Source of the DNA: Alopecurus myosuroides
Taxonomy: Eukaryota; Streptophyta; Magnoliopsida; Poales; Poaceae
NCBI GenBank assembly: GCA_028641055.1
Contig: CM054060.1
Location: 164,274,696-164,338,695, forward strand
DNA length: 64,000 bases
Direction: 5' to 3'
Below the pieces are notes generated by a model, which saw only the letters and a list, made by a program, of their open reading frames with translations, had not been told where the DNA came from and did not search any database. Both the position numbers and the translations under genes were made by a program. Position 1 is the stretch's first letter, and every line of letters starts with the position of its first letter. Shown piece by piece: positions 46,749-57,628 of the stretch.

Positions 46749-47754
46749 TGTTTGACACGAGAAATAATAAAAATCGTAAAACGTGTTACGGGTTACTATC
46801 TCTCTACGCGCCAGGGGAGGCGTCCCAGTGTACCAAGTACACAAAATAAAATATAGGAAAGCTTGCATTTTATTAATCTCTCAACGGAGAAACAAAATTA
46901 CATGATCCCTTTACAATAACTATGCGCTCCGTGGCTTGCTAGCGCAGCCAATATGACTTGGTCGATTGTGAAGCTCTGGTTCACAGGGCCTCGGAAGGCT
47001 CCCGATTAATTACGTCTGCGAGTCAATGTCACGGACCACCTCCGATTAAGATGTTGCATTGGTCGTCATCTTCAAATCTCATCTTCTCCAAGTGCTCGGT
47101 GTAGACGATGATGATGATGCGGTGATGAAGTGGAAGGCGGAGCGGTACGTCCGTCGCTCCGATGAAGCCTAGCCGTATACCTACGGCTTGTCGATGTCCG
47201 ATGATGAAGATGTCTGGCTTCGTCAGGTCAGATAGGTGGGTGACCGTCGCCTTGTCGGTGCCCGGCCTTGTGATGTCCGCCTCGTCGGTGTCGGACAGGA
47301 TGGCTTGCCTTCGCCTCGTCGGTGCCCGGCAAGAAATGGGTTGCTTCATCGGAAAATGACATGTCGGCGAAGTGGCTTCACGTCGTCGGTGCTAAGACGA
47401 TGTTGGGGAAGAATTTTGGTGTAGAAGACGATGCAGGCTTGAACGTTGCCGCGCAGCAGTATGGCTTCGATAACGCCGAAATGAACTTGGCGATGTGGAA
47501 CTTGTGGAGGCGTGTGTGAACTCCTAGAGTACGTGAAGGTGACGATGTCGTCGTCCACCTCGTGAAGCGAGTGGTCCGCAATGGTGGCGATGTTGAAGAT
47601 GCGGGCCGATGTAGCTCACGGTGGAAACTCCGGGTTGGAGGCGAATGGCAAGTTGGTGTGCAATGGAGCTCACTTCGGGGCATCCACGGTGAGGTGAGCC
47701 TTCTTTAATCCATTGGTACCTGTGAATAAGAAACATACACGTTATAATTAGACA

Positions 47755-48900
47755 GTGGCGCCAGGCTGTACGCCGGCAGCCGTTCCGACATTGTAGTGGA
47801 GATGGAGAGGACGTCGGTTTGCATGCCGCTCGCCACGCCGACGTTGTCGCGGAGATGGCGAAGATGCCATGTTGCACGTTGGCTGGCTTGCTAATGTTGT
47901 CGCGGACATGGAGATGATGTCAGGTGCCTCGCCGATGTTGTCGCCGAGATGTAAAGGACGGCGCCAGGCTGCACGCTGGCTGCATTGCCGAGGTTGGCGT
48001 GGAGGTGGAGATGACTCCGGTCAGCATGCCGGCCGTGCTGCTGACGTTGTCGCGGAGATGGAGATGGAGATGACGCCAGTCCACATGTTGGCTGTCCCGT
48101 CGACGTTGTCGCAGAGATGGAGATGACGCCGGTCTGCATGTCGGCCGCCCCGTTGACGCTGCCGCGGAGTTGAAGATGGCGCCAATCCGCATGTTGGCTG
48201 TCTCGCGGACGTTGTGGCGTAGATGGAGATGGAGCCCGACTGCCTCGCTGACGTTGTCATGGAGATGGAGATGTCGCCAGTCTGCATGTCGGCCGCCCCG
48301 TTGACGCTGTCGCGGAGTTGAAGATGACGCCAGTGCGCATGCTGGCTGTCTTGCGGACGTTGTGGCATAGATGGAGATGGCGCCCGGCTGCCTCGCTGAC
48401 GTTGTAGCGGAGATGGAGATGGCGCCGGGCTACGCACTGGCTGCCCCGCTGACGTTGTCCCGGAGATGAAGATGCCGCCGGGCTGGACGCCAGCAGCCAT
48501 GCCGACACTACCGCGGAGATGGAGATGACGCCGGGCTGCACGCCGGCAAAGTCGACGTCGTCTCCAAGCTCGTGGGATGGTGAAGATGACAACAAGTTGC
48601 AGGCCATCCGTTCGGCCAACGCCGTCGCTGAAGTCGACATCACACCGGGCCACACGTCGACGTTGTCACGGGAATGAAGAGGATGTTGGGCTGCACGTCG
48701 GCAGCACCGCCAATGTCGCGGCGGAGATGAAGAGAACGCCAAGCGCCACGCTGGCTGCTGCAGTGACAACCCGTCGTGAAGGAGCAGAAGACGTGTGCGC
48801 CATACGTCGGCCGCCAAAGGCGCTTCTGCAGCCTCGAGATGCAGCGGGCTGATGTAGATGAAAGAAGACGCCCACACCGTCGACGCCGCAACCACGGCCG
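47755..48900. repeat. Minisatellite in the left arm of the foldback unit
   Basis: Degenerate ~54-bp units as at 18,473-19,258, followed toward the loop by diverged units up to about 48,900. Confidence 0.8.
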
Positions 48901-49107
48901 TATCCTGCTTGTCCTTCTCGGCGCCGCCGTTCCGCAGCCTGCTCCTTGTCACGAGGTAGGATCGTCAGCTTCTTGGCTTGGGCGCGTGTGTGCTCCGCTG
49001 CCTCCCTGGTGTGCGTGATGTGCTCTGGCCTTCTCCTCTAGGCTCCAATCTGTCCCTGCTAGATGAGAGAAAGAATATTGGTAGAAGGAGTAATGTACGT
49101 TTGGTGT

Positions 49108-49507
49108 TGAACTGGATGCTCTTCTGAAGGCTTTGGCTCATCGCCTGCAAGGGATGAGGAACCCAGATGATTATAGAGAGGAGGACATTGTTTTTGCAGA
49201 AAAGGAAGCGTGCCCCTTCCTGAAAAAATTAGGGGCAGCCTACTGCGACATACAGCAGGCGGCTCTGAAGTCGGCGGCAAGACAACAAGCAATACGTGTC
49301 CGCGGTGGGGTGTACACGACAGCGGCATCCGTACACGCGCTCCATGGAGACGTTGAGGCGATGGTGGACGCACCATGCATGTCTTTCTCTCATCTAGCAG
49401 GGACAGATTGGAGCCTAGAGGAGAAGGCCAGAGCACATCACGCACACCAGGGCGGCAGCCGAGCACACACGCGCCCAAGCCAAGAAGCTGACGATCCTAC
49501 CTCGTGA
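49108..49507 (+). pseudogene. Coding fragment in the loop, paralogous to the large element's protein
   Basis: Reads 'LDALLKALAHRLQGMRNPDD' and 'EEDIVFAEKEACPFLKKLGA', nearly identical to 20,083-20,215 of the large element, then diverges and runs into the right arm. Function unknown. Fragmentary, without its upstream exons. Confidence 0.5.
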
Positions 49508-49599
49508 CAAGGAGACGGCTGCCAAATGGCGGCGCCGAGAAGGACAAGCAGGATACGGCCGTGGTTGCGGCGTCGACTGTGTGGGCGTCTTCTTTCATC

Positions 49600-50790
49600 T
49601 ACATCAGCCCGCTGCATCTCGAGGTTGCAGAAGCGCCTTTGGCGGCCGACGTATGGCGCACACGTCTTCTGCTCCTCCACGACGGGTTGTCACTGCAGCA
49701 GCCAGCGTGGCGCTTGGCGTCCTCTTCATATCCGCCGCGACATTGGCGGTGCTGCCAGCGTGCAGCCCAACATCCTCTTCATTCCTGTGACGATGTCGAC
49801 TTCTGCGACGGCGTTGGCCGAACGGATGGCCTGCAGCTTGTTGTCATCGTCACCACCCCACGAGCCTGGAGACGACGTCGACTTTGCCGGCGTGCAGTCC
49901 GGCTTCATCTCCATCTCTACGGCAGTGTCGGCATGGCTGCTGGCATCCAGCCCGGCGGCATCTTCATCTCCGGGACAACGTCAGCGGGGCAGCCGACGCG
50001 TAGCCCGGCGCCATCTCCATCTCCGCCACAATGTCAGCGAGGCAGCCGGGCGCCATCTCCATCTACGCCACAACGTCATCTTCAACTCTGCGACAACGTC
50101 AGCGGGGCGGCCGACATGCATACTGGCGTCGTCTCCATCTCCGCGACAACGTCAGCGAAGCAGCCGGGCGCCATCTCCATCTACGCCACAACGTCTGTGA
50201 GACAGCCAGCACGCGGACTGGCGTCATCTTCAACTCTGCAACACCGTCAGCGGGGCGGCCGACATGCAGACTGACGTCATCTTTATCTCCGCGACAACGT
50301 CTGCGAGGCAGCCGGGCGCCATCTCCATCTACGCCACAACGTCCACGAGACAGCCAGCATGCGGACCGGCGTCATCTTCAACTCCGTGACAGCAGCAGCG
50401 GGGCGGCCGACATGCAGACCGGCGTCATCTCCATCTCTGCGACAACGTCGATGGGACAGCCAACATGTGTACTGGCGTCATCTCCATCTCCGCGACAACG
50501 TCAGCAGGGCGGCCGGAATGCTGACCGGAGTCATGTCCACCTCCATGCCAACCTCGGCAATGCAGCCCGCGTGCAGCCTGGCGCCGTCCTTTACATCTCG
50601 GAGACAACATCGGCGAGGCACCTGACATCATCTCCATGTCCGCGACAACATCAACAAGACAACCAACGCGCAACATGGCGTCTTCGCCATCTCCGTGACA
50701 ACGTCGGCGTGGCGAGCGGCATGCACACCGACGTCCTCTCCATCTCCACTACAATGTCGGAACGGCTGCCGGCGTACAGCCTGGTGCCAC
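49600..50790. repeat. Minisatellite in the right arm of the foldback unit
   Basis: Inverted copy of the left-arm array; the units read 'ccatctccatctacgccaca' and 'acgtcagcggggcggccgac'. It yields several long overlapping Arg/Ser/Pro-rich frames which I treat as repeat artefacts. Confidence 0.8.
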
Positions 50791-52062
50791 TGTCTAATTA
50801 TAACGTGTATGTTTCTTATTCACATGTACCAATGGATTGAAGAAGGCTCACCTCACCGTGGATGCACCAAAGTCAGCTCCATTGCACACCAACTTGCCAG
50901 TCGCCTCCAACCCAGAGTTTCCACCGCGAGCTACATCGGCCCGCATCTTCTACATCGCCACCATTGCAGACCTCTCGCCTCACGAGGTGGATGACGACAT
51001 CGTCACCTTCACGTACTCTAGGAGTTCACACACGCCTCCACAAGTTCCACATCGCCAAGTTCATTTCCGTGTTATCCAAGCCATACTGCTGCGCGGCAAC
51101 GTTTAAGCCTACTTCGTCTTCTACACCAACATTCTTCCCCAACATCGTCTTAGCACCGACGACGTGAAGCCACTTTACCGACATGTCGTTTTCCGATGAA
51201 GCAAACCATTTCTTGCCGGGCACCGACGAGGCGAAGGCAAGCCATCCTGTCTGACACCGACGAGGCGGACATCACAAGGCTGGGCACCGACGAGGCGAAG
51301 GCCACCCACCTGTCTGACCTGGCGAAGCTAGACATCTTCATCATCGGACATCGACAAGCCAGAGGTATACAGCTAAGAGTCATCGGAGCGACGGACGTAC
51401 CGCTCCACCTTCCACTTCATCACCGCATCATCATCATCGTCTACACCGAGCACTTGGAGAAGACGAGATTTGAAGACGACGACCAATGCGGCAGCTTAAT
51501 CGGAGGTGGTCCGTGACATTGACTCGCGGACGTAATTAATCGGGAGCCTTCCGAGGCCCCGTGAACCACAGCTTCACAATCGCCCAAGTCATATTGGCCG
51601 CTCTAGCAGGCCACAAAGCGCATAGTTATTGTAAAGGGATCATGTAATTTTGTTTCTCCGTTGAGAAATTAATAGAATGCAACCTTCCCTATATTTTATT
51701 TTGTGTACTTGGTACACTAGCACGTCCTCATATTTTATTTCCCCTGTCGCGTAGAGAGATAGTAACCCGTAACACGTTTTACGATTTTTATTATTTCTCG
51801 TGTCAAACAAGACCATCCATGTGGGATAAAAATATCCCTGGCCACGTTCTCCAGCCGTGCACACGTCTCCGTAAAAAGTCACGAAACTCCTCCCGTTGTA
51901 ATTTGGACCACGAACGGAGAATACTCGTGCACCGGTACAGAACCTGCATACGAGAACAATTTTTATCGTTAAAAATCTTGTCATTTCTACATAGTCAGAG
52001 CGACCATATAACATCAAGCGCTACTACCATAATAATAGTTTTGAGACCTTTATCCACCCCAT

Positions 52063-52734
52063 TTAACCAGTACCCAAAATATTCGCAACGGATATGGGCT
52101 GATAAAGGTTCGAAGCCAATTGAATAGCGGACCATATAGAACGCACAAATGAGTAATCAAAGAATAAGTGCTTAATCGTCTCATCGTGAGAACAGAATAC
52201 ACGCTTTGAACTTCCATGCCAGTTACGGTTGACAAGATTATCCTTCGTGAGTATGACCTCTTTACGAAGATGCCACACAAATTTTTTAATCTTCAATGGT
52301 ACCTTCATGAGCCATAGGTTTTTAAAAATACCGACTGCTATATCAGATTGGATCATAACCCTATACATGGAATTTACCGAGAACTCCCCGTTCTTAGTTA
52401 ACTTCCATCGAAACACATCTTGTCCTGATGTCAGGTTAACCGAAGTCAACCTTTCCACCAGCGCATTCCAGGACATCTGTCTTGGACCAATGAGATCTCG
52501 TCTAAACATTACATTAGACGGTGATGTTTGGATAACCGTAGCCAGCGTATCATCCTTATGTCTCGCTATATTGTATAGTGTTGGATATTGTTCTTGGAGA
52601 GTGGTATTACCCATCCATTTATCCTCCCAGAACCGTATCTGCGATCCATCCTTAATCTTAAATACACCATAGCGGAAAAAATGGTCCTTAGTCGCCATTA
52701 ATCCAGCCCAAAAGTGTTCACCCGGTTTCCATAT
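52063..52734 (-). pseudogene. LINE ORF2 C-terminal fragment (RT zinc-binding region)
   Basis: The minus-strand frame encodes the region downstream of reverse transcriptase in plant LINEs: 'FRYGVFKIKDGSQIRFWEDK' (about 52,610-52,690), 'FRWKLTKNGEFSVNSMYR' (about 52,350-52,405) and a zinc-binding-like segment 'KIKKFVWHLRKEVILTKDNL' with 'HDETIKHLFFDYSF' (52,145-52,300). This is the reverse-transcriptase zinc-binding (zf-RVT) domain. The 5' side is truncated at 52,735. The open frame continues into the Mutator terminal repeat, but that extension is not LINE. A stop ends it at 52,063. Not functional by itself. Confidence 0.8.
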
Positions 52735-52872
52735 TGCGTTTTTAATTTGGCAAAAAACATCAATGTCGCCTAACTGGCGATTTGACACTGACAGGTCTAG
52801 CCCACCACTTTGGTGACGTGGCAAGTTTAGGACATCGTTACGGGCATGACCGTTGACTGCCGTTACGGAAGC

Positions 52873-53823
52873 ATGTAGTTAGCATAAAACTACCACTTTA
52901 GCGGCTAAATTTCGAATAACTGCCACTTTACGTTTAAATTCCAAAATACTACCACATTTTGTTTGGAATTTCGCAAAAAACACTGATTTGAGATTGATCA
53001 TGAATTGACACGGAAACTGACATCCTGGCACCACAATGTGACCATGTGGCATCCGTAGGTCCACATGTCAGGTCAATTAAAGAATAAAAATATCTATAAA
53101 AAAGTACAACGGTCGAGCACGCACGCTTCCTGGCCCAGGCGACAATCCGCTTAGCACGTCCGCCGCCCGCCTAGTACCTGCGTAGGCCGCCGCCAGGGAC
53201 AAGCTCGCCTTGACGCCACCCCTCTCCACTCCCGGAGAGAATGCCCGCGGCCTCCCTTCAAGCTCATCCTCACGGAACTGTGAGGTGCGAGAGCGCATGA
53301 CGACTTGGCTACGATGCGGAGGTTGTCGTCGATATCGTCAGCCTCGTCCGTACATAGACGCGATGGGCGCGTGCGTGTGTGTGTGACCGCCGGTGTCCTC
53401 AGGCCAGACCGAGCATGAAAGCATGTGCGGCCCCGTTTTACCACGACGCAGACGTGAGCGTGATAGCGGGCGCAATCGATTCTGATCGCCGACGCGGCCT
53501 TGTGCGTTACCGACGGTGCGGCCTTGTGTGTCCACCGGATAGGCCCAGTCTGACCGCCAGCGCGGGCGTGAGCGTGGCAACAGGCTCATCCGTGTGCGCA
53601 CCGATGCTACCTTATGCATCCACCGGCCAGGCCGAGCGTGACCTCCCAGCACGGCCATGAGCGTGAGAGTAGGCGGTCGTCAGTTCCCTGTCAATTTATC
53701 ATTAGAAGGGAATCGGTATATTTTGCGAAGTTCCAAATAAATGTGGTAGTATTTTAGAATTGAAACGTAAAGTGATAGTTATTCAAAATTTGACCGCTAA
53801 AGTGGTAGTTTTATGCTAACTTA
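52873..53823. other. Inner terminal-repeat copies and centre of the Mutator-like element
   Basis: A second pair of inverted 'agttagcataaaactaccac' motifs bounds this segment. Both arms contain alternating 'taccactttacgt' and 'ggtagttttatgctaact' boxes. The middle (53,090-53,700) is about 600 bp of GC-rich sequence with many 'gcgtgagcgtg' and 'ggcctcgtc'-like phrases and no recognisable domain; it may be captured genomic DNA. Because the outer sequences are also mirrored, this may be one long arm with two motif copies rather than a separate nested element. Confidence 0.55.
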
Positions 53824-54053
53824 TGTGCTCCCGTAACGGTACTCAACGGTCGTGCCCGTAACGATGTCCTAAACATGCCACATCATCAAAGTGGTGGGCC
53901 AGCCTTGTCAGTTCTAATGTCAATTCGCCGGTTAGGCGAGATTGGTGTTTTTTGCCAAATTAAAAACACAGTCTGGTAGTTTTTTGCAATGAGAACGTAA
54001 AGTGGTAGTTTTCCGGAATTTGGCCCGTGAAGTGGTAATTTTATGCTAACTTC

Positions 54054-56718
54054 TCCTCATTACAGCCATTCCATGGACGACGGCTGGGTGTGGTGGCGGC
54101 CAGTGGTATGGTGCTGCTGCTGGCCGTGGCGGCCCTTGGCGTGGTTGCCGGCACCGGGATGCGGCCAGGCCCCGTTCTGGGCTTAGATGGGCCTAGCAGG
54201 ACACGACAGTGAGCAGTGGTTCCTGATGCCTCGCCGTGGTGCTTCCATGATCCCGTGTAGGGTGTAGCTATTGTTTCGTGTTGCGTTGGTCGTGGGGTTG
54301 CGTGTTGCATGCGGGTGCGACTCGCTGGTGTCGATGATAGAGGCGGAGGGCTGCGACGGTGGTGATCTCATGTCCTTGGGCGCGGTGGTGGCTGCTCGGT
54401 TCGCTCTAGTCGCTTCGGCAATAATCTCGCAAGCATCGGTGATAATTTGTACGGTGGCATTTGTCGCGACGACGAGGAGCGCAGGCGCGACAGCGCGCAG
54501 GATGCTGAGCTTGGCGGCCCAGTTCGGCCGGCCTCGTTGATGATTTTGCGACTTCTTCGTCGTGTTCGTCGGTGCAGCCGTGGAGGGTGCTCGTCGGTCA
54601 TCGACTGGACGTGGCGCCCAGATGCGGGGGTGGGGGCCCCGAATGGTGGTCTTCTCATTGCCCCGATCTAGGAGGTAGCTTCGCGGGAGGTGGATCTGGC
54701 CCCGACGCCTAGTTCCGTTCGTGGCCTCATCGTCGGGCGTGTGGGGCTGGTGTTCTGCTTGCGGGATGGAGTTGGCGGTCTGGTCGGTCCTCGTGGGGGC
54801 GGTTGCGGAGTTTGCGACTCATTGTCGGACAAAAGTCTTGCCCTGGCTGTCGGTCTGGGCCGACAAAGGTGGCGCCCTCTGGCGTCGCGTCCTTCTTGAA
54901 GGCGGCGTGGTGGTGGTAATTTCACTTGTTCACCCGGGTTCTCCGGGGAAATCCCGATATCCCACGCGTGATTGGACGAGGGCGGCGCTCCTGCATCGTT
55001 TGCCTCTTGGGTTCTCGTCTTGGATGTTCCACCAACCAGGGGGCTAGTGGAGTGAGCTGGTGGTTGGCGGTGGCGAGCATTCGTTTTCGTCTAGGTGGTG
55101 CGTGGCCCTGGGGTTGGCGTAGATGCGGAGCGAAGGCTCGAGTTTCGTCTCCGTTGTGTTGCGTTGAGGTGTTTGGGTGTCAACTTTGGTCGCTGGGCCG
55201 GCTTGGTCATAGGCTCGTGTAGGGGCGCAACCTTGGGGTTGGTGTGGATGTTGGAGCAGCGGCTCCGGGTTGCCTTGAGGTTGCCTCTTCCGTGTTTTGT
55301 TTGAGGTGTTAGTGTCGGCTATGGTAATTAAGGCTACATGGTCGTCGACTCGGTTCGGGGCGCGGCCTTGGGGCCAGCATGGTGCGTTGTGTTGTATGTT
55401 TTTCGGCCGGTTTTCCTTATAAACTGTCAACTCTTTTTGATTTATCAATCAAAGACATTGCCGAAGTTAGAAAAAAGACAGACCATAAGCTTCATAGGCG
55501 AGGAAGAGGTCATCCGTTGCATCAGGAAGTTGTGGGTTCTTATCTCATTATTTGAACTTGTTGGGAGATTAATATTTTGGTAGGACGCCTTAAATCTATG
55601 TCTTCTGATGATTAACCCACCCGATGCATTGAGTCTTTGTATGAAAATAAGGCCATTTTACATTAATCAAAATTAAATATAGAGTATAATTTTGCCTTTA
55701 TACATAGATGAGATAACCATAAATGAAGAAAATGAAAATTACACCTATTGTTAAGCCATGGGTTCCGGTCACCTTTCATTGGCTTCTTTGAGTGAGTATA
55801 TTGTGCAATTAGCTTTGTATTTTGTATATGTGGCTTTTGTTTAGAATCGTGCTCATATTCTTGTAACCCCTGCCACGGTCCTAATACATTTTACATGTCA
55901 AAGTTTTCTGAAGTCTTAAATGACAAATGCAGGATAGTTTCCCTTTTCTTCCCGGCTTAAGGCGTGAAGGTTTATTTTTCCTTTTCTCACAATGTAACTT
56001 TAAATCAGATTAAATTTTTTTTTTTTTTTGAATATTAATATGTTGCTTGAACCAATTCTTTTATAATTTATTTTTACCACAATTGCATTTTCATGTGAAA
56101 ACTGTTGGAACCCTCAATGAGATGACATTGTTTCACATACAAATAGAAATGTTTCAACAACTAAACCATATAGTACGAGGCAAGTGGAGGTGGTTTTACT
56201 CCGATCTACTCCCCCCCCCCCCCCCCCCCCCCCGCCGAAAAGGATGGCTCAAGGGTGTTTTTGCAAAAAAAAAAGTCCTCCTTATTTTATCTGACCAATC
56301 CCGAAGTCTCTTCCGTCTTCTTCCTCGTTTGCTTTCCGATGCCTCCGTCCTTGTCCACCGCCTTCGCTCTCTGACGCCTCCGTCCTCGCTCATCGCCCTC
56401 ATTCTCTGACGTCGCCTTGCTCTGCCCCTTACCTCCCGACCAACGTCACCGGCACGGAGCGACGACATACTGTCGGGGAGCAACATACGTGGGACTGTCG
56501 AGGACGAGAATTTCTGAATTTGAATTTTCAAAATGTGTTTTTGCAAAATGTCAATGAACTATGGCCAAGCCATCCTTTTTGAAACGGACCAAGTAGAAGA
56601 GATCAAATCATATATTTGAACATTCTGCCCATCTCAAGTAAAATTATTATTTTAGTGGAAACGACGTGTAGTAAGGCGTTTGTGATGTATTCGTTAATCT
56701 TAAATCTCTTCCACGCTA
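54054..56718. other. Unclassified sequence right of the transposon nest
   Basis: 54,060-55,450 is G/T-rich with open frames on both strands but no domain; its end ('ttataaactgtcaactcttt' then 'gatttatcaatcaaag') resembles a retroposon tail. 55,450-56,190 is AT-rich. A 23-C run is at 56,211-56,233. A 12-bp inverted pair (56,238-56,249 and 56,568-56,579) encloses a GC-rich block, a possible MITE without a verified duplication. No gene supported. Confidence 0.4.
56211..56233. repeat. Poly-C run (23)
   Basis: Twenty-three C in a row; length uncertain in most sequencing chemistries. Confidence 0.8.
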
Positions 56719-56735
56719 GTTTAAGCACATGGTGT

Positions 56736-57611
56736 TTTTTTTTTGTACGAAGGTTGGGGTCAAAGAGCCCGAAACTGCATTTAGATCAACACGTGGCAGG
56801 TACAAATTACAAACAGACCCCTATCGTCTATTGCCCTAAAATACCTGAAATTCGAAGAAAGGCCCTGTGAATTTACAAAGAACACCCTAGAACAAAAAGA
56901 TAATAAGCAATCCAGTCCTAGAGCTTCTCCGCCACTCGTCAACGGCGTTCTCCGGGAGCGGCAGGCGCCGAGAACGGAGCACCTTGGGTCACTCGGACTC
57001 TCCCATCCGGCGAATGACCTCTGATGCCAGCAATCTTGAAGTCTCCGGGGACAAACCACTTGGAAACCCCTCGAAGCCGAGCTCCGGCGTCGGGTCAGGC
57101 AAGCCTCCGTCGAGGAGGTTGAAGATTGGCCACCCCTATGGCCATAAATTGCGGCCGTGAACGAAGCCACCGCCGCGTGAGGAGCTCGAAGATGTAGCTG
57201 GAGCCGCTCCACCAAACTCGCAGAAGAGAAGCAGTACGTCCTCCCCTCCTCGCCACCACGGCCAGCCAGGGGAGAGCTGCGCCAATCCTTCGCAAGAACA
57301 GCAGAACGGTTGATACGGCAGACGAGGTTATTGAAACGACCTTGTCCTTCCTCAATCTCACGGCGAATTCTCCATGGATTCTTCCAGCAAGAAAGAAGAA
57401 GACTAGCCCCCACGTCGCTGCTAGTCGCGAGGAGCCAATCGAGGAAGAAGAGAAACGCCATATCGACGACAACTAGCACGAAGGCTACAAACAACCTACC
57501 TCTACTATTCACAGGGCAACAACGCCACCGGCGGGGAGCGAGAGACGAGCCGGCGAAAGCGGCGGGTCGGAGGAGACGACTCTCAAAGTGGTGGAGAGGA
57601 TAAGACCCCGC
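56736..57611 (-). mobile_element. Non-LTR retroposon (876 bp) with 17-bp target duplication
   Basis: The flanks carry a perfect direct repeat GTTTAAGCACATGGTGT at 56,719-56,735 and 57,612-57,628. A T-run (56,735-56,744) at the left end is a poly-A tail on the minus strand. Long target duplication plus a tail is the signature of L1-type target-primed insertion. The body is GC-rich. A minus frame (about 56,781-57,600) is long but has no reverse transcriptase, so it may be a 5'-truncated LINE leader, a SINE-like element or a retrotransposed transcript. The family is not recognised. Confidence 0.8.
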
Positions 57612-57628
57612 GTTTAAGCACATGGTGT

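Larger units (their letters stand above)
17884..51809 (+). mobile_element. Long-inverted-repeat (foldback-like) transposon with minisatellite arms
   Basis: The left terminus at 17,884 reads TGTTTGACACGAGAAATAAT; the right terminus ending 51,809 is its inverse. The inverted arms go on for hundreds of bases ('cgtaaaacgtgttacgg', 'ctcaacggagaaacaaaatt', 'gcgagtcaatgtc'). The left arm ends at about 19,260 in degenerate ~54-bp minisatellite units. It is followed by a multi-exon coding region (19,334-23,231), 3' flank, and tandem repeats. Inside lie an LTR element (20,258-22,917), a SIRE-like element (24,844-44,689) and a second left terminus at 46,749. Only one right terminus exists for two left termini, so the right half may be recombinant. 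The TG...CA-like terminus and absence of a clear target duplication prevented placing it in a named superfamily. Confidence 0.55.
46749..51809 (+). mobile_element. 5-kb foldback unit: 2.3-2.4-kb inverted arms, 307-bp loop
   Basis: The left arm 46,749-49,074 and right arm 49,382-51,809 are inverted copies: TGTTTGACACGAGAAATAAT at the outer ends, 'gtccctgctagatgagagaa' at the inner ends, and matching order throughout, including the minisatellite. The loop 49,075-49,381 carries a piece of the coding region seen at 20,083-20,220. The left flank (GTGCCATTT) and right flank (AGACCATCC) do not form a target duplication. The right end is also the only right end available for the larger element starting at 17,884. 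This unit is either a non-autonomous derivative inserted in its relative, or a product of recombination between arms. Transcription through it would give a long double-stranded RNA. Confidence 0.8.
17746..52735 (-). mobile_element. 5'-truncated LINE, itself split by later insertions
   Basis: The LINE reads on the minus strand. Its 3' end is the T-run and 3' untranslated part at 17,746-17,883; its coding part is at 51,810-52,735, ending abruptly where the Mutator-like terminal repeat resumes. An imperfect target duplication around 'attatgttttt' (left) and 'attgcgttttt' (right) is compatible with target-primed insertion. The segment 17,884-51,809 is a later insertion. The join of the two LINE pieces could be tested against a complete copy. 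Confidence 0.7.
17656..54053. mobile_element. Mutator-like element, left terminal repeat split by a 35-kb insertion
   Basis: The left end (17,656) reads GAAGTTAGCATAAAACTACC and the right end (to 54,053) is its inverse, GTAATTTTATGCTAACTTC. The left terminal repeat can be followed to about 17,745 ('...ttatgttttt'), stops, and resumes at 52,736 ('gtttttaatttggcaaaaaa'), mirroring 53,835-53,980 without a break on the right. Each arm contains a second copy of the 'agttagcataaaactaccac' motif (52,873 and, inverted, 53,823). The arms are thus about 320 bp and the element without inserts only about 1.4 kb. Its centre (about 53,090-53,700) is GC-rich, possibly captured DNA, with no transposase. I see no 9-bp target duplication, so the exact ends or superfamily are less certain. 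Everything from 17,746 to 52,735 is secondary insertion. Confidence 0.7.

Noticed and set aside
49504..50840. Several overlapping frames of 224-269 codons on the plus strand
   Set aside because: They run across minisatellite units of the inverted arm; Arg/Ser/Pro-rich translations repeat with the units and occur in all frames.
52063..52824. Taking the whole 253-codon frame as LINE protein
   Set aside because: The part right of 52,735 matches the mirrored terminal repeat of the Mutator-like element, so it is read-through and not LINE.
56238..56579. Possible MITE bounded by a 12-bp inverted pair
   Set aside because: The inverted match is short, one edge adjoins a poly-C run, and no target duplication was found.
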